A stretch of 64,000 nucleotides of DNA, from positions 1 to 64,000 of the forward strand of contig NZ_AGFX01000016.1 in assembly GCF_000236805.1 (NCBI RefSeq). The letters are read 5' to 3'. The stretch comes from Paenibacillus peoriae KCTC 3763. Its GTDB lineage: Bacteria; Bacillota; Bacilli; Paenibacillales; Paenibacillaceae. A program made the translations under genes and the position numbers. The stretch's first letter is position 1. Every line of letters begins with the position of its first letter. A model generated the notes under the pieces. The model made no database searches. It saw only the letters and a list, made by a program, of their open reading frames with translations, and had not been told where the DNA came from. Below, piece by piece: positions 7,472 through 16,014 of the stretch.

Positions 7472-7843
7472 TTAACAAGGCTCTTCGCTCGGCTTCCCTG
7501 CATCATCACGCGTACGGAAGCTTGAACCACAGCCACATGTAGCTACGGCATTCGGGTTATGAATCGTAAAGCCGCCTGACATGCCGGACTCTTCAAAGTC
7601 GATCTCCAGACCGTCCAGGTAGCGGATGCTTTCTTTCTCCACTACGACTTTCATATCCTGTACGTTCATATATATATCCTGATCTGTCTCATTGTCGTCA
7701 AAGCCCATGGCATACGAAAATCCGGTGCAACCGCCCGGCGTAACACCCAGACGCAAAAACATATTTGGTGTTTCCTGCTGCTCCAGCATTTCCTTCAAGC
7801 GTTCAGCAGCGGAATCGGTGATGTTAATCATGGCTTTATCCAT
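7472..7843 (-). CDS. HesB/IscA-type iron-sulfur cluster insertion protein (ErpA/YutM-like)
   Basis: A 123-residue A-type Fe-S carrier that would deliver clusters to apo-enzymes in the cytoplasm. The three conserved Cys are seen in GGCTGFSY and in CGCGSSF near the C-terminus. The C-terminal extension after SSF (RTRDDAGKPSEEPC) adds a further Cys, unusual for the family. An AGAGGAGG touches the first ATG (residue 1), and a second in-frame ATG (MINITDS) lies 12 bp further on; neither spacing is ideal. It stands near MqnE (a 4Fe-4S radical-SAM enzyme), YutJ, YuzB and an Nfu protein, which makes a Fe-S/respiratory neighbourhood. Confidence 0.92.
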   Translation of the reverse strand: MDKAMINITDSAAERLKEMLEQQETPNMFLRLGVTPGGCTGFSYAMGFDDNETDQDIYMNVQDMKVVVEKESIRYLDGLEIDFEESGMSGGFTIHNPNAVATCGCGSSFRTRDDAGKPSEEPC

Positions 7844-8212
7844 CCTCCTCTTTCACTTCATGTTCCCTTTCAGTATACTCCACTATTGGCAGGTGCTCAA
7901 GTCATGGATTGTCCATGCCTTACGGCTTAAAAGACCTGATTTTACACTCATTTGTATTGATCACCTGTGTGGTGGGGTTTATAATAGATGAAGAGTGTGT
8001 AAAAGAAACTGTCGGAAAATTGTCAATTAAATGGCATTGTTTTAAGATATTCGTCATTGTTGTAGCCTGGCATTGTAATTTTTTTCACATATTCTTACAT
8101 CCGCGCTGCCGGGTTCGCACCGACGGAACGGGACATCCTGTGTGCATCAAGCGCTTGGACCGCAGATCATAGCGGAAAGCCTCGCACAGAGCAACTTGAA
8201 GGAGGAATGGGC
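7844..8212. other. Divergent intergenic region, erpA-like / mqnE
   Basis: About 370 bases between divergent genes. It must hold both promoters, but no -35/-10 pair or operator is convincing by eye. AAGGAGGA at 8199-8206 is the mqnE ribosome binding site. Confidence 0.4.
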
Positions 8213-9319
8213 ATGTCCACATTAGTTACACCTTTTACAGACCGCAAAATGGCGGAGATTGTAGAAAAGGTACAGAACGGTATTCGTTTAAGCCTTGAAG
8301 ACGGTATATATTTGTATGAAACTGACGATATCCTCACACTGGGTCAGTTGGCTAACGAAGCTAATTTACGCAAAAATGGAAAAAAGGTTTATTTTATTGA
8401 AAATATGAGCCTGTACTTTACCAATGTATGTGAAGCTCGCTGCGCTTTCTGTAATTTCCGCAAAGATCAAGGCGAAGAAGGCTCTTATACGTTATCAGGA
8501 CAGGAAATGATTGATTACATTGAACAACATATCCATCCGGGTGTAAGAGAATTCCATATCGTTGGCGGTCATAATAATCATGTGCCTTTCCAATACTATG
8601 TAGACTCATTGAAGGCGCTGAATGAAAAGTATCCCAACGTTGCTCTGAAAGCCTATACTGCAGCAGAAATTGACTTTTTTACACGCATTAGCGGCTTGAG
8701 TATCAAAGAAGTGCTTCAGGAACTGCAAAAGGCTGGACTGCAAACTCTGACAGGCGGTGGCGCAGAGATTTTGTCCGACGAATATCGCAAGAAAATGCAT
8801 GTTACCAAGGCCAATGTGGATCGCTATCTTGAAGTACATCGCACGGCTCACAATCTCGGCATGAGAACTCATACGACCATGCTATACGGTTCAGTCGAAT
8901 CGTACCAGGATCGTATTGAACATATGCTGCAAATTCGTGAATTGCAGGACGAAACCAACGGGTTCATGGTATTCATTCCACTCTCCATGCAGCCGAAGAG
9001 CAAAAACGCCAGCATCATGCGCCGCAATTCCGCTTACGAGGATCTCAAAACGATTGCGATCAGCCGTCTGATGCTGGACAATATCAAACATGTCAAAGCA
9101 TACTTCATTAATATTGGCCCGCAATTGACGCAGGTCGCGCTTACGTTCGGCGCCTCGGACGTTCACGGCACGATTGTGCGTGAGCAGATCAGTCATGCCG
9201 CAGGTGCGTTGACTCCATCCGGTTTGACCCGTAAAGAGCTGATCTGGCTGGTTAAAGGTGCAGGACGCATCCCGGTAGAACGGGACACCTTCTATAACGA
9301 AATCGAAGTTTTCAACTAA
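8213..9319 (+). CDS. mqnE: Aminofutalosine synthase MqnE (radical SAM)
   Basis: A 368-residue radical-SAM enzyme of the futalosine menaquinone pathway, which joins chorismate-derived carboxyvinyl-oxybenzoate to SAM to give aminofutalosine. The cluster motif CEARCAFC (Cys73, 77, 80) is seen, followed by the family segments EFHIVGGHNNH and GGGAEIL and a C-terminal HGTIVREQISHAAG, which fits MqnE better than CofH or MqnC. Of two ATGs, the first is fused to AGGAGG; the second (8213), 7 nt away, is the likely start. The UbiD-type decarboxylase at 16015 may serve the same pathway. Confidence 0.92.
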   Translation: MSTLVTPFTDRKMAEIVEKVQNGIRLSLEDGIYLYETDDILTLGQLANEANLRKNGKKVYFIENMSLYFTNVCEARCAFCNFRKDQGEEGSYTLSGQEMIDYIEQHIHPGVREFHIVGGHNNHVPFQYYVDSLKALNEKYPNVALKAYTAAEIDFFTRISGLSIKEVLQELQKAGLQTLTGGGAEILSDEYRKKMHVTKANVDRYLEVHRTAHNLGMRTHTTMLYGSVESYQDRIEHMLQIRELQDETNGFMVFIPLSMQPKSKNASIMRRNSAYEDLKTIAISRLMLDNIKHVKAYFINIGPQLTQVALTFGASDVHGTIVREQISHAAGALTPSGLTRKELIWLVKGAGRIPVERDTFYNEIEVFN

Positions 9320-9537
9320 TCAAGTTTCTCTACGAATTCGACAAACTCGACGAAACAAATTTATTTCGGATTCAGATTTCCCGCGAGCATTTCTTCCCCA
9401 TTACTCACACCATGCAGCGACAAGCTGCCTCGGAATACTCCGGCCTGCTTGCCACAGGCGGACCGGACTCCGGGTTTTACAACAAGGCTCCAGACCATTT
9501 GCCGGGGACACGGCAGCGAAAGGACGGCGGATTTTTG

Positions 9538-10605
9538 ATGAAAAATTTCGTTATTCTGGGGGGCGGCTACGGCGGCCTTACCATTGCCAAAGAATTGCTG
9601 GACAAACATATTCCCGACGATGTTCAAGTTATTTTAGTGGACCGGATGCCCTTTCAAGGCTTGAAAACAGAATACTACGCTCTCGCAGCGGGAACGGTAT
9701 CTGATTTTGATTTACGAGTTCATTTTCCCGATGAGCAACGTCTGATTCGCAAATACGGAGAAGTCACCTCGATGGATTTGGAGAATAAAATCGTCCATTT
9801 TCAGGATGGCGAGCCTTTGCTCTATGATCAGCTTGTGATTGCGCTAGGCTGTACGGACCGTTTCCACAATACACCGGGGGCTGAAGAGTATAGCTGCACG
9901 ATCCAGTCTTTTAACCATACCCGTCAAACGTATCTGCGCTTGAATGAAATCAAGCCTTATGGGGATGTTCATATTGTAGGCGGCGGTCTGAGTGGTGTTG
10001 AAATTGCTGCGGAGCTGCGTGAAAGTCGTTCGGATTTAAATATTACCATTATGGATCGGGGCGAGCGGGTGCTATCGGCATTTCCGCAACGTTTGTCTGC
10101 GTATGTACATGCCTGGTTCAAGGAGCATCAGGTTCATGTACTGAACCATGCTGGGGTTTGCCGTATTGAACCGGGTGCTATTTACAATCATAACGAGCAG
10201 ATTGTAACGGATGCGGTGGTATGGACAGCCGGGATTCAACCGGTAAAAATGGTGCAGGACTTATCTGTTCCCAAAGACCCTCAGGGCCGTATCGTGCTCA
10301 ACGAATATTATCAAATACCGGATCATCCCGAGGTGTACGTGGTCGGAGACTGTGCCAGTCTTCCTTATTCGCCAAGCGCCCAGGCGGCAGAGGTGCAAGG
10401 GGAGCAGATCGCACACATTGTACGCGACCTGTGGAAGGGCCAAACACCTCATCCCCATCCTCTGAAGCTGCGCGGCACATTAGGCGCACTGGGCAAGAAA
10501 GCGGGCTTCGGCTATGGCTTTATGGGCAGCACCTCGTTGCGTGGACGAGTACCTCGCTTGCTTAAAAGCGGTGTACTCTGGAAGTCCAAACGCCATTTTG
10601 GCTGA
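9538..10605 (+). CDS. yutJ: NAD(P)/FAD-dependent oxidoreductase, type II NADH dehydrogenase-like (YutJ)
   Basis: A 355-residue flavoprotein. The N-terminal FAD motif is MKNFVILGGGYGGLTIAKEL, a second Rossmann motif VHIVGGGLSGVEIAAEL (about 142-158) would bind NAD(P)H, and VYVVGDCAS near residue 265 is the C-terminal FAD contact. The length suits YutJ and shortened Ndh-like enzymes, which may pass electrons to menaquinone. The open frame extends upstream to 9412, but that part is not protein-like; the ATG 9538 opens directly on the FAD fold. It lies after mqnE, and the pairing of quinone synthesis and quinone-reducing enzymes is notable. Confidence 0.88.
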   Translation: MKNFVILGGGYGGLTIAKELLDKHIPDDVQVILVDRMPFQGLKTEYYALAAGTVSDFDLRVHFPDEQRLIRKYGEVTSMDLENKIVHFQDGEPLLYDQLVIALGCTDRFHNTPGAEEYSCTIQSFNHTRQTYLRLNEIKPYGDVHIVGGGLSGVEIAAELRESRSDLNITIMDRGERVLSAFPQRLSAYVHAWFKEHQVHVLNHAGVCRIEPGAIYNHNEQIVTDAVVWTAGIQPVKMVQDLSVPKDPQGRIVLNEYYQIPDHPEVYVVGDCASLPYSPSAQAAEVQGEQIAHIVRDLWKGQTPHPHPLKLRGTLGALGKKAGFGYGFMGSTSLRGRVPRLLKSGVLWKSKRHFG

Positions 10606-10619
10606 CCGATTGGCTATAT

Positions 10620-10663
10620 AAAACACAAGAAGACCCGCTCCCAGAGCAGGTCTTCTTGTGTTT
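10620..10663. terminator. Bidirectional terminator between yutJ and yuzB
   Basis: A 15-bp stem AAACACAAGAAGACC/GGTCTTCTTGTGTTT, with further inner pairing, lies between convergent genes. It is flanked by short A and T runs on either side, so it can serve both strands. Confidence 0.8.
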
Positions 10664-10664
10664 C

Positions 10665-10922
10665 TCAATCCAAATCAAGCTGATCCCATGCCTCGGCTTC
10701 CTTGATCTTGTTTATAATCACTTCATACAGCAGCTCTGCTGAATCCGCAGAAACAATCTCACCGTTGACCATCGCATAAGGCTCGGCGTTGCACTGACCA
10801 CAATTGCTAAGGCAGCCGTATTCGATTACATCATAATCCGGATTTTGCTCCAACTTGGACATAATTTCATCAGTGCCAAAATGCATATTACTAGTGCAAA
10901 ATTCGATGATAGGTCTTAACAT
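10665..10922 (-). CDS. yuzB: DUF1450 protein YuzB
   Basis: An 85-residue protein with the YuzB/DUF1450 hallmark: IIEFCTSNM at the N-terminus and YGCLSNCGQCNAEPYAMVNG in the centre. The Cys pattern (Cys9 and the CLSNCGQC group) resembles thioredoxin-like 2Fe-2S ferredoxin folds, so metal or cluster binding is plausible, but the function is not established. It is convergent with yutJ and divergent from the Nfu gene, matching the yutI-yuzB-yutJ grouping of Bacillus subtilis. Confidence 0.9.
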   Translation of the reverse strand: MLRPIIEFCTSNMHFGTDEIMSKLEQNPDYDVIEYGCLSNCGQCNAEPYAMVNGEIVSADSAELLYEVIINKIKEAEAWDQLDLD

Positions 10923-11009
10923 TTTTTCACCTGCTTTGGATGACGGGCATTTTAATTTGGCCCGCTTTGTAATATAATAAATAAGGTATAGGAAAGGAGT
11001 TGAATTCTA

Positions 11010-11255
11010 ATGAGTGAAACACAAAGCGTTCAAATGTATGATGAAGTAGCAGATGTACTGGATAAGCTCCGTCCGTTCCTGCAACGCGATGGCGGCGACG
11101 TTGAGCTGGTTGACGTTGAAGACGGCATCGTTAAGCTGAAGCTGGTAGGCGCTTGCGGTAGTTGCCCAAGCTCCACAATCACGCTGAAGGCAGGGATCGA
11201 ACGCGCTCTTCTCGAAGAAGTCGACGGCGTCCAAGAAGTGGTACAAGTATTCTAA
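11010..11255 (+). CDS. yutI: NifU-like Fe-S scaffold protein (YutI/Nfu)
   Basis: An 81-residue protein that is just the C-terminal NifU domain: [20 protein letters not shown], then [20 protein letters not shown] with the cluster-binding CxxC. It would carry a 4Fe-4S cluster between subunits for delivery to apo-proteins in the cytoplasm. AAAGGAG precedes the ATG at good spacing and a terminator follows. Together with the ErpA-like gene this gives two Fe-S delivery factors within 4 kb. Confidence 0.95.
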   Translation: MSETQSVQMYDEVADVLDKLRPFLQRDGGDVELVDVEDGIVKLKLVGACGSCPSSTITLKAGIERALLEEVDGVQEVVQVF

Positions 11256-11277
11256 TGCTTGTTGCATAATGATCATG

Positions 11278-11317
11278 AGAGTCTTGACTTCGGTAACGAA
11301 GCTCAAGACTCTTTTTA
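11278..11317 (+). terminator. Intrinsic terminator of the Nfu gene
   Basis: Stem AGAGTCTTGA/TCAAGACTCT with inner CTTCG/CGAAG pairing and a GTAA loop, followed by TTTTT. Confidence 0.9.
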
Positions 11318-11344
11318 TGTGATGCGTCTACCGGAATCTAGCGC

Positions 11345-12109
11345 TTAAATGGTGGGCCGAATCGGGTCCAGCCCGCCCGACACATCCATAATATTGCCTG
11401 TTATAAAATCCGAATGCTCCTCACACAAATAGGCGATCACTCGCGCAATGTCTTCCCCACTTCCCGGACGTCCGCGAGGTGTCTCTTGATCCTGCATGCC
11501 GATGACGTCGGCGATAGACATCTCCTTATTCGCTCCTCTAATATCCCCGGGACAAATCATATTCACCGTAATACCATTTGGTGCTTCCTCCACAGCCAAT
11601 GACTTCGTAAAAGACACCAGCCCCACCTTGGCGGCTGCGTAGACAGCCCGATGCGGCCAAGCCCTCGCTTCTCCAGCATGACCAAAGCCAAAATGAATAA
11701 TACGTCCCCACTGCCGGCTCCGCATATGAGGCAATACCAAATGATCCAGCAGCATGGTACCGACCAGATTCCCCTGTATCATGGCATGAATCTCGGCTAC
11801 ACTGTAATCTGCAAACAGACGACGTTCCCGGATGAACGGTCCGGCATTGTTCACCATAATATCTACGCCGCCCAGCCGATCCTCGACTTCGCCGATCAGC
11901 CTCGTGATATCCTCTTGAATGGAGATATCTCCTTGTAAAGAATGGCAGCGTACTCCTTTAGACTCGATCACCCGCTTCAGTTCTTCGGCTTCAGCTTGGC
12001 TATGCACATAATTCAGCGCAATATCACAGCCTTCATCAGCCAGACGCAGAGCGGTCATTTTACCTAATCCTTTGGCACTACCTGTTATGAGTGCGACTTT
12101 ATCTTTCAA
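11345..12109 (-). CDS. Short-chain dehydrogenase/reductase (SDR) lacking the usual Ser
   Basis: A 254-residue classical SDR fold. TGSAKGLGKMTAL is the dinucleotide loop, NNAG sits near residue 90 and YAAAKVGLVSFTK provides the Tyr-x3-Lys pair. In place of the catalytic Ser about 12-13 residues before the Tyr, the sequence reads IIHFGFGHAGEARAW, with His/Gly/Ala. It may therefore be a catalytically altered or non-catalytic SDR. It starts at a TTG with GGAGGA upstream. It is probably transcribed alone, since a terminator lies upstream after metQ. The substrate is unknown. Confidence 0.85.
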   Translation of the reverse strand: MKDKVALITGSAKGLGKMTALRLADEGCDIALNYVHSQAEAEELKRVIESKGVRCHSLQGDISIQEDITRLIGEVEDRLGGVDIMVNNAGPFIRERRLFADYSVAEIHAMIQGNLVGTMLLDHLVLPHMRSRQWGRIIHFGFGHAGEARAWPHRAVYAAAKVGLVSFTKSLAVEEAPNGITVNMICPGDIRGANKEMSIADVIGMQDQETPRGRPGSGEDIARVIAYLCEEHSDFITGNIMDVSGGLDPIRPTI

Positions 12110-12183
12110 CAGTTTTCCTCCTCTTCACAGAGAACGGTCACCCTCAAGTATAAAATATTTAGGCTTTGCCTACAACTACAGGC

Positions 12184-12228
12184 AAAAAGAAACCCCAGCC
12201 CTCTTATTCAAGAGATCCGGGGTTTCAG
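12184..12228 (-). terminator. Terminator of the metNIQ operon
   Basis: Stem GAAACCCC/GGGGTTTC with extra inner pairing (CTCTT/AAGAG), followed on the minus strand by CTTTTTGCC. It lies about 25 bp after the metQ stop. Confidence 0.8.
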
Positions 12229-12250
12229 TCAACGCATTTTCGCTCCCTGC

Positions 12251-13093
12251 TTAAAATGCCGGGATAATTGCGCCTTGGTATTTGTCTTCAATGAATTTCT
12301 TAACTTCCGGAGATTGCAGTGCTTTGATCAGCTTTTGAATCGCTTCGGAATCTTTGTTGTCAGGACGCGCAACCAGCACGTTAGCATATGGAGAATCTTT
12401 GTCTTCCAATGCCAATGCATCTTTGGTCGGGTTCAGCTTTGCTTCCAGCGCATAGTTTGTGTTGATCAGTGCAATATCCACTTCAGGTAGCTGACGTGGC
12501 AGCATTGCCGCTTCCAGCTCTTTGAATTTCAGGTTTTTCTTATTTTCCGTAATATCTTTTACAGTAGCTTCGATATTGCTTTCGTCTTTCAGCTTGATCA
12601 GACCTTGTTTGGCTAACAACAGCAATGCACGACCTCCATTGGTTGCATCGTTCGGAATAGCTACAGTCGCACCATCTGGAATTTCATCAAGTTTTTTATA
12701 TTTTTGGGAGTAGATACCGAATGGCTCCAAATGAACCGCACCTACCGATACCAGGTCCATTTTGCGCTCTTTATTCATCACATTCAGGTAAGGTACATGT
12801 TGATAGAAGTTAGCATCCAGCTGCTTGTCGAACAATTGTACGTTGGGTTGTACATAATCGTTGAACTGAACGACTTGAAGACGAATCCCCTCTTTTTCCA
12901 GCTGAGGCTTGATCGCTTCCAAAATTTCGGCATGCGGCACAGGGGAAGCTCCCACTTTCAGCTCAACTTCGCGTGGTGCGCCAGCGTTATTTCCAGTCGT
13001 TTTTGATGCATCAGATGTCGTGCTTTTCGTGCCGCAAGCAGCCAGCACCGCAATTAATGTCAAGCTTAATACGGCCAAAACCCATTTCTTCAT
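12251..13093 (-). CDS. metQ: Methionine ABC transporter substrate-binding lipoprotein MetQ
   Basis: A 280-residue lipoprotein. The signal MKKWVLAVLSLTLIAVLAAC ends in a lipobox with the acylated Cys20. The NLPA-family core follows (VGASPVPHAEILEAIKP, NANFYQHVPYLN-like, AIPNDATNGGRALLLL), typical of D- or L-methionine binding proteins. It captures methionine at the outer membrane face for MetI/MetN. It is third in the metN-metI-metQ operon, with AGGGG upstream of the ATG. Expression would be controlled by the SAM riboswitch at 14923-15112. Confidence 0.95.
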   Translation of the reverse strand: MKKWVLAVLSLTLIAVLAACGTKSTTSDASKTTGNNAGAPREVELKVGASPVPHAEILEAIKPQLEKEGIRLQVVQFNDYVQPNVQLFDKQLDANFYQHVPYLNVMNKERKMDLVSVGAVHLEPFGIYSQKYKKLDEIPDGATVAIPNDATNGGRALLLLAKQGLIKLKDESNIEATVKDITENKKNLKFKELEAAMLPRQLPEVDIALINTNYALEAKLNPTKDALALEDKDSPYANVLVARPDNKDSEAIQKLIKALQSPEVKKFIEDKYQGAIIPAF

Positions 13094-13168
13094 GTTATTA
13101 CCCCTCCAATGATTTGTAATGTTCAGGATTCAGAGGCCCTGATCAATAAGGATATCTATATGGTTTCC

Positions 13169-13837
13169 CTATTTTCGAGTATAATGCCGTACCAGGCGAT
13201 CCCCTGCCATTTGCAGCAGTTGTACCAGTACGACCATCAGCACGACTGCAACGATCATGACAGCCGTTTCATAACGGTAATAACCGTAGTTGATAGCCAG
13301 CGTACCCAGACCACCGCCCCCGATCATACCGGACATCGCCGTATAGGATACGAGTGTAACGACGGTAATGGTTAGTGCGGCGAGCAGTCCCGGCAGTGCC
13401 TCGCGCAACAGCACGCGGCGGATGATTTGCCCAGTTGAAGCGCCCATCGCTTGTGCGGCCTCAATGACCCCCTTGTCCACTTCACGCAGAGACGTTTCGA
13501 CAAGACGTGCGAAGAAAGGGGCAGCCCCGATCACCAATGGCGGAATCGTACCCAGTACCCCGGTTGAGGTGCCTACCAACGATCGTGTAAAAGGAATAAG
13601 TGCAACGATCAAAATGATAAATGGTACGGAACGCAAAATGTTAACGATGAATGATAGTACAATGTATATCACTTTCATCAGAGTCAGCGAGGAGCGGCTC
13701 GCCAGGAACAATAATACGCCAAGCGGCAAGCCAATAATCAGGGTGAACAGCGCGGATGCCCCAAGCATTTGAAGGGTCTCCACCGTAGAATTCCATAGTT
13801 CTTCCCAACTCACTTGCGAAAAATCAAGTTCGCTCAT
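13169..13837 (-). CDS. metI: Methionine ABC transporter permease MetI
   Basis: A 222-residue inner-membrane permease with about five transmembrane helices. The EAA-type loop that contacts MetN is seen as EAAQAMGASTGQIIRRVLLREALPG split across about residues 130-155. It forms the channel of the methionine importer as a dimer. Its start overlaps the metN stop by 4 bp, indicating translational coupling. Confidence 0.95.
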   Translation of the reverse strand: MSELDFSQVSWEELWNSTVETLQMLGASALFTLIIGLPLGVLLFLASRSSLTLMKVIYIVLSFIVNILRSVPFIILIVALIPFTRSLVGTSTGVLGTIPPLVIGAAPFFARLVETSLREVDKGVIEAAQAMGASTGQIIRRVLLREALPGLLAALTITVVTLVSYTAMSGMIGGGGLGTLAINYGYYRYETAVMIVAVVLMVVLVQLLQMAGDRLVRHYTRK

Positions 13838-14856
13838 TGTCCGATCACCTCCACATCAAGTCCTTGCCCGGACACTTCACGCAACGTATGCTCAATATCC
13901 TCCTGATTTCCTTCAAAACGAACGATGAGTTGTCCGTACGGTACGTTTTTGATGGTAGAGATCGTTCCCTGCAAAATTGCAAAATCAACGCCGGTATGAC
14001 GGACCGTGCGCGATAAAATCGCATCATATGTTATGCTGCCCAAAAAGGAAATTCGCACCACCTGTGCCGATTCACCGCCACCTGAGGCCGCAATTGCTGC
14101 TTGCAACTCCTCGGCATGCTCAGACTCCCGTTGGATAAAGTCCTTGGTTACCTGGTGCTGTGGCTTCAAGAACACTTCCGCCACCGGCCCCTGCTCCACA
14201 ATGTCGCCCTGATGAATCACGCCAACTCGATCACATATGCTTTGAATGACATGCATTTCATGCGTAATCAGCACGATGGTCAAATTAAAGCGCTGGTTAA
14301 TATCCAATAGCAATTTCAAAATCGCCCCTGTGGTCTGCGGATCAAGCGCCGAGGTTGCCTCGTCGCACAGCAGCACTTGAGGATCACTGGCAAGCGCCCG
14401 CGCAATGCCTACACGCTGCTTCTGTCCTCCTGAGAGCTGTGATGGATATTTTCCACTGTGTTCTTCCAGACCCACCAGCTCCAGCAATTCTCGTACTTTC
14501 TTGTCCAGCTGCTGCTTGGGCGTGTTCACCAGGCGCAACGGAAATGCGATATTGTCATATACCGTCGCCGACGATAACAAATTAAAATGCTGAAAAATCA
14601 TTCCGATTTTTCGGCGTTGCTTCTGTAACTGGGCTTGATTCACGGTGGTGAGATTCACGCCGTCCACCCATACTTCACCTGAAGTGGGGCGTTCCAATAA
14701 ATTAATACAGCGGATTAGCGTGCTTTTTCCCGCTCCGGAGTGACCAATAACTCCATATATTTCTCCACGTTCTATAGAAAGGTTCAACCCGGACAGCGCA
14801 CTAACGCGTCGGTTCCCTTTGCCATAATGCTTGGTTAACTGCTTAAGCTCTATCAA
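13834..14856 (-). CDS. metN: Methionine ABC transporter ATPase MetN
   Basis: A 340-residue ATPase. Walker A GHSGAGKST (about 37-45), the signature LSGGQKQR, Walker B VLLCDEATSALD and the switch His (ITHEMHV) are all present. The last 80 residues form the NIL regulatory domain, which in E. coli MetN binds methionine and inhibits transport. The start is TTG with GGGGGTCG upstream. It is the first gene of the operon, directly after the SAM-I riboswitch. Confidence 0.96.
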   Translation of the reverse strand: MIELKQLTKHYGKGNRRVSALSGLNLSIERGEIYGVIGHSGAGKSTLIRCINLLERPTSGEVWVDGVNLTTVNQAQLQKQRRKIGMIFQHFNLLSSATVYDNIAFPLRLVNTPKQQLDKKVRELLELVGLEEHSGKYPSQLSGGQKQRVGIARALASDPQVLLCDEATSALDPQTTGAILKLLLDINQRFNLTIVLITHEMHVIQSICDRVGVIHQGDIVEQGPVAEVFLKPQHQVTKDFIQRESEHAEELQAAIAASGGGESAQVVRISFLGSITYDAILSRTVRHTGVDFAILQGTISTIKNVPYGQLIVRFEGNQEDIEHTLREVSGQGLDVEVIGQ

Positions 14857-14922
14857 CGTGCTGCGACCCCCTTCACTTTCCTTACCCTTTTAATCGGCTT
14901 CCATCTCTCTATTTGTTTATAC

Positions 14923-15112
14923 AAAAAGAGCCCCTTTCACAGAATGAAAAGGGCCCCGCCATGCGAACCTTTTCTCATCTGCCAAAACCGCTATAACTCT
15001 AGCGGTTTTGTAGGAATTAGCACCATCATGTTTCCTCCCGGTATATTACACCGGGAGAAAACTGGTTGCCGGGCTTCATCGGGCCAGTCCCTCCACCTCT
15101 CTGGATAAGAAA
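14923..15112 (-). ncRNA. SAM-I (S-box) riboswitch with terminator, upstream of metN
   Basis: Read on the minus strand the leader opens with CTTATCCAGAGAGGTGGAGG, followed by GACTGGCCC, GATGAAGCCCGGCAACC and the long P3/P4 helices, which are the conserved S-box elements. It ends in a terminator hairpin (GGGGCCCTTTTC/GAAAGGGGCTC, about 14928-14956) followed by TTTTT. SAM binding should stabilise the aptamer and allow termination, switching off metNIQ when methionine is plentiful. Placement 67 bp upstream of metN agrees with this. Confidence 0.95.
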
Positions 15113-15242
15113 AAATATGTTAAACTCCAGCTTTAGCTGTTCGTTAAGTTTATATTAAAATCATAATTCAAGCATTTTTCTGAAACTAGGTTTCAGTATA
15201 GATAGTTTACATAGCTTTGTCAAAGGATATTTTCCAACATAA
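15113..15242. other. Spacer holding the metN promoter and the end of the HEPN gene transcript
   Basis: About 130 AT-rich bases between the riboswitch and the end of the HEPN-domain gene. The metNIQ promoter must be here; no clear -35/-10 pair was identified. Confidence 0.3.
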
Positions 15243-15962
15243 TTATGGACGCACTGCCCGGTTCCCCCATTGTTTCGCAGTATAAGAAAAAACGTTGGAC
15301 AGCGATCGGCACACCATTTCCAAGCCCTGCTGCAAATCCTCCAGATGATGATCCAGATCTTCGAGTTGTATTTTGCCGTACAAAGCGCGATGCCGTTGCC
15401 AGAGATCATCCTGCATTTCCGTGTTCATATAGTGTATTTCCGTATTTCGCCGCTTACGCAGCCGATTAATGGGATCGGCATATGAGTTCTTAATATCATT
15501 CAAATTATCGGTCAATACAGGATGCATTTTGAGATACTTGAGCTGCCGCAGCACGGTAAAATACGAATAATGCGCCTTATACTGCCCTGTTTTTAAATTA
15601 TACAGATCATTCATCCAGTTACCCAGCTTATCCAGAATGGAAAATACCCGCACAAATCCATCCTTATAAAAGAAGACATACAATGCATAGTCGGATTTTT
15701 CATCCTCGCTCATATCCCCGGCGTATCCGGCCTTCACTTTCATGCGGAAAAAGGCGGCCGCATGATGGCTCTGCTCCAGCTCATCCAGAGAGGACATCAG
15801 GCCGCGTGTCAAAATATCCGCCTTACGAAAAGCGTGGGTCGGATCACCACTGGCCTGAATTTGCCGCTCCAGCAGGTTTAACATGTCTGACATGCTATTC
15901 ATGGCATCCAACAGGACGCCCTTGCTCACACGTGGCGGCTCGCCCAGCAGCTTGCGTATCAT
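15243..15962 (-). CDS. Cthe_2314-type HEPN domain protein
   Basis: A 239-residue all-helical protein. The C-terminal part carries RKRRNTEIHYMN, an Arg-x4-His motif near residues 172-177 that matches the catalytic R-x4-6-H of HEPN ribonucleases. The overall sequence resembles the Cthe_2314 HEPN family of Firmicutes. GTG and ATG starts overlap; AAGGAGG is best placed for the ATG at 15962. No nucleotidyltransferase (MNT) or other antitoxin partner adjoins it. It lies 53 bp downstream of the UbiD-type gene, probably in the same transcript. Whether it cuts RNA is unknown. Confidence 0.75.
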   Translation of the reverse strand: MIRKLLGEPPRVSKGVLLDAMNSMSDMLNLLERQIQASGDPTHAFRKADILTRGLMSSLDELEQSHHAAAFFRMKVKAGYAGDMSEDEKSDYALYVFFYKDGFVRVFSILDKLGNWMNDLYNLKTGQYKAHYSYFTVLRQLKYLKMHPVLTDNLNDIKNSYADPINRLRKRRNTEIHYMNTEMQDDLWQRHRALYGKIQLEDLDHHLEDLQQGLEMVCRSLSNVFSYTAKQWGNRAVRP

Positions 15963-16014
15963 GCTCACGCCTCCTTATGACTGTAAAATCCGGTTGTTCA
16001 ATTCAATTAGGGCG

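Noticed and set aside
7844-8212. Riboswitch upstream of mqnE
   Set aside because: No known riboswitch core or terminator/antiterminator pair could be recognised in this 370-base interval.
9320-9537. N-terminal extension of YutJ from 9412
   Set aside because: The extra 42 codons are not protein-like and lie before the normal FAD-binding start; the ATG at 9538 is a better start.
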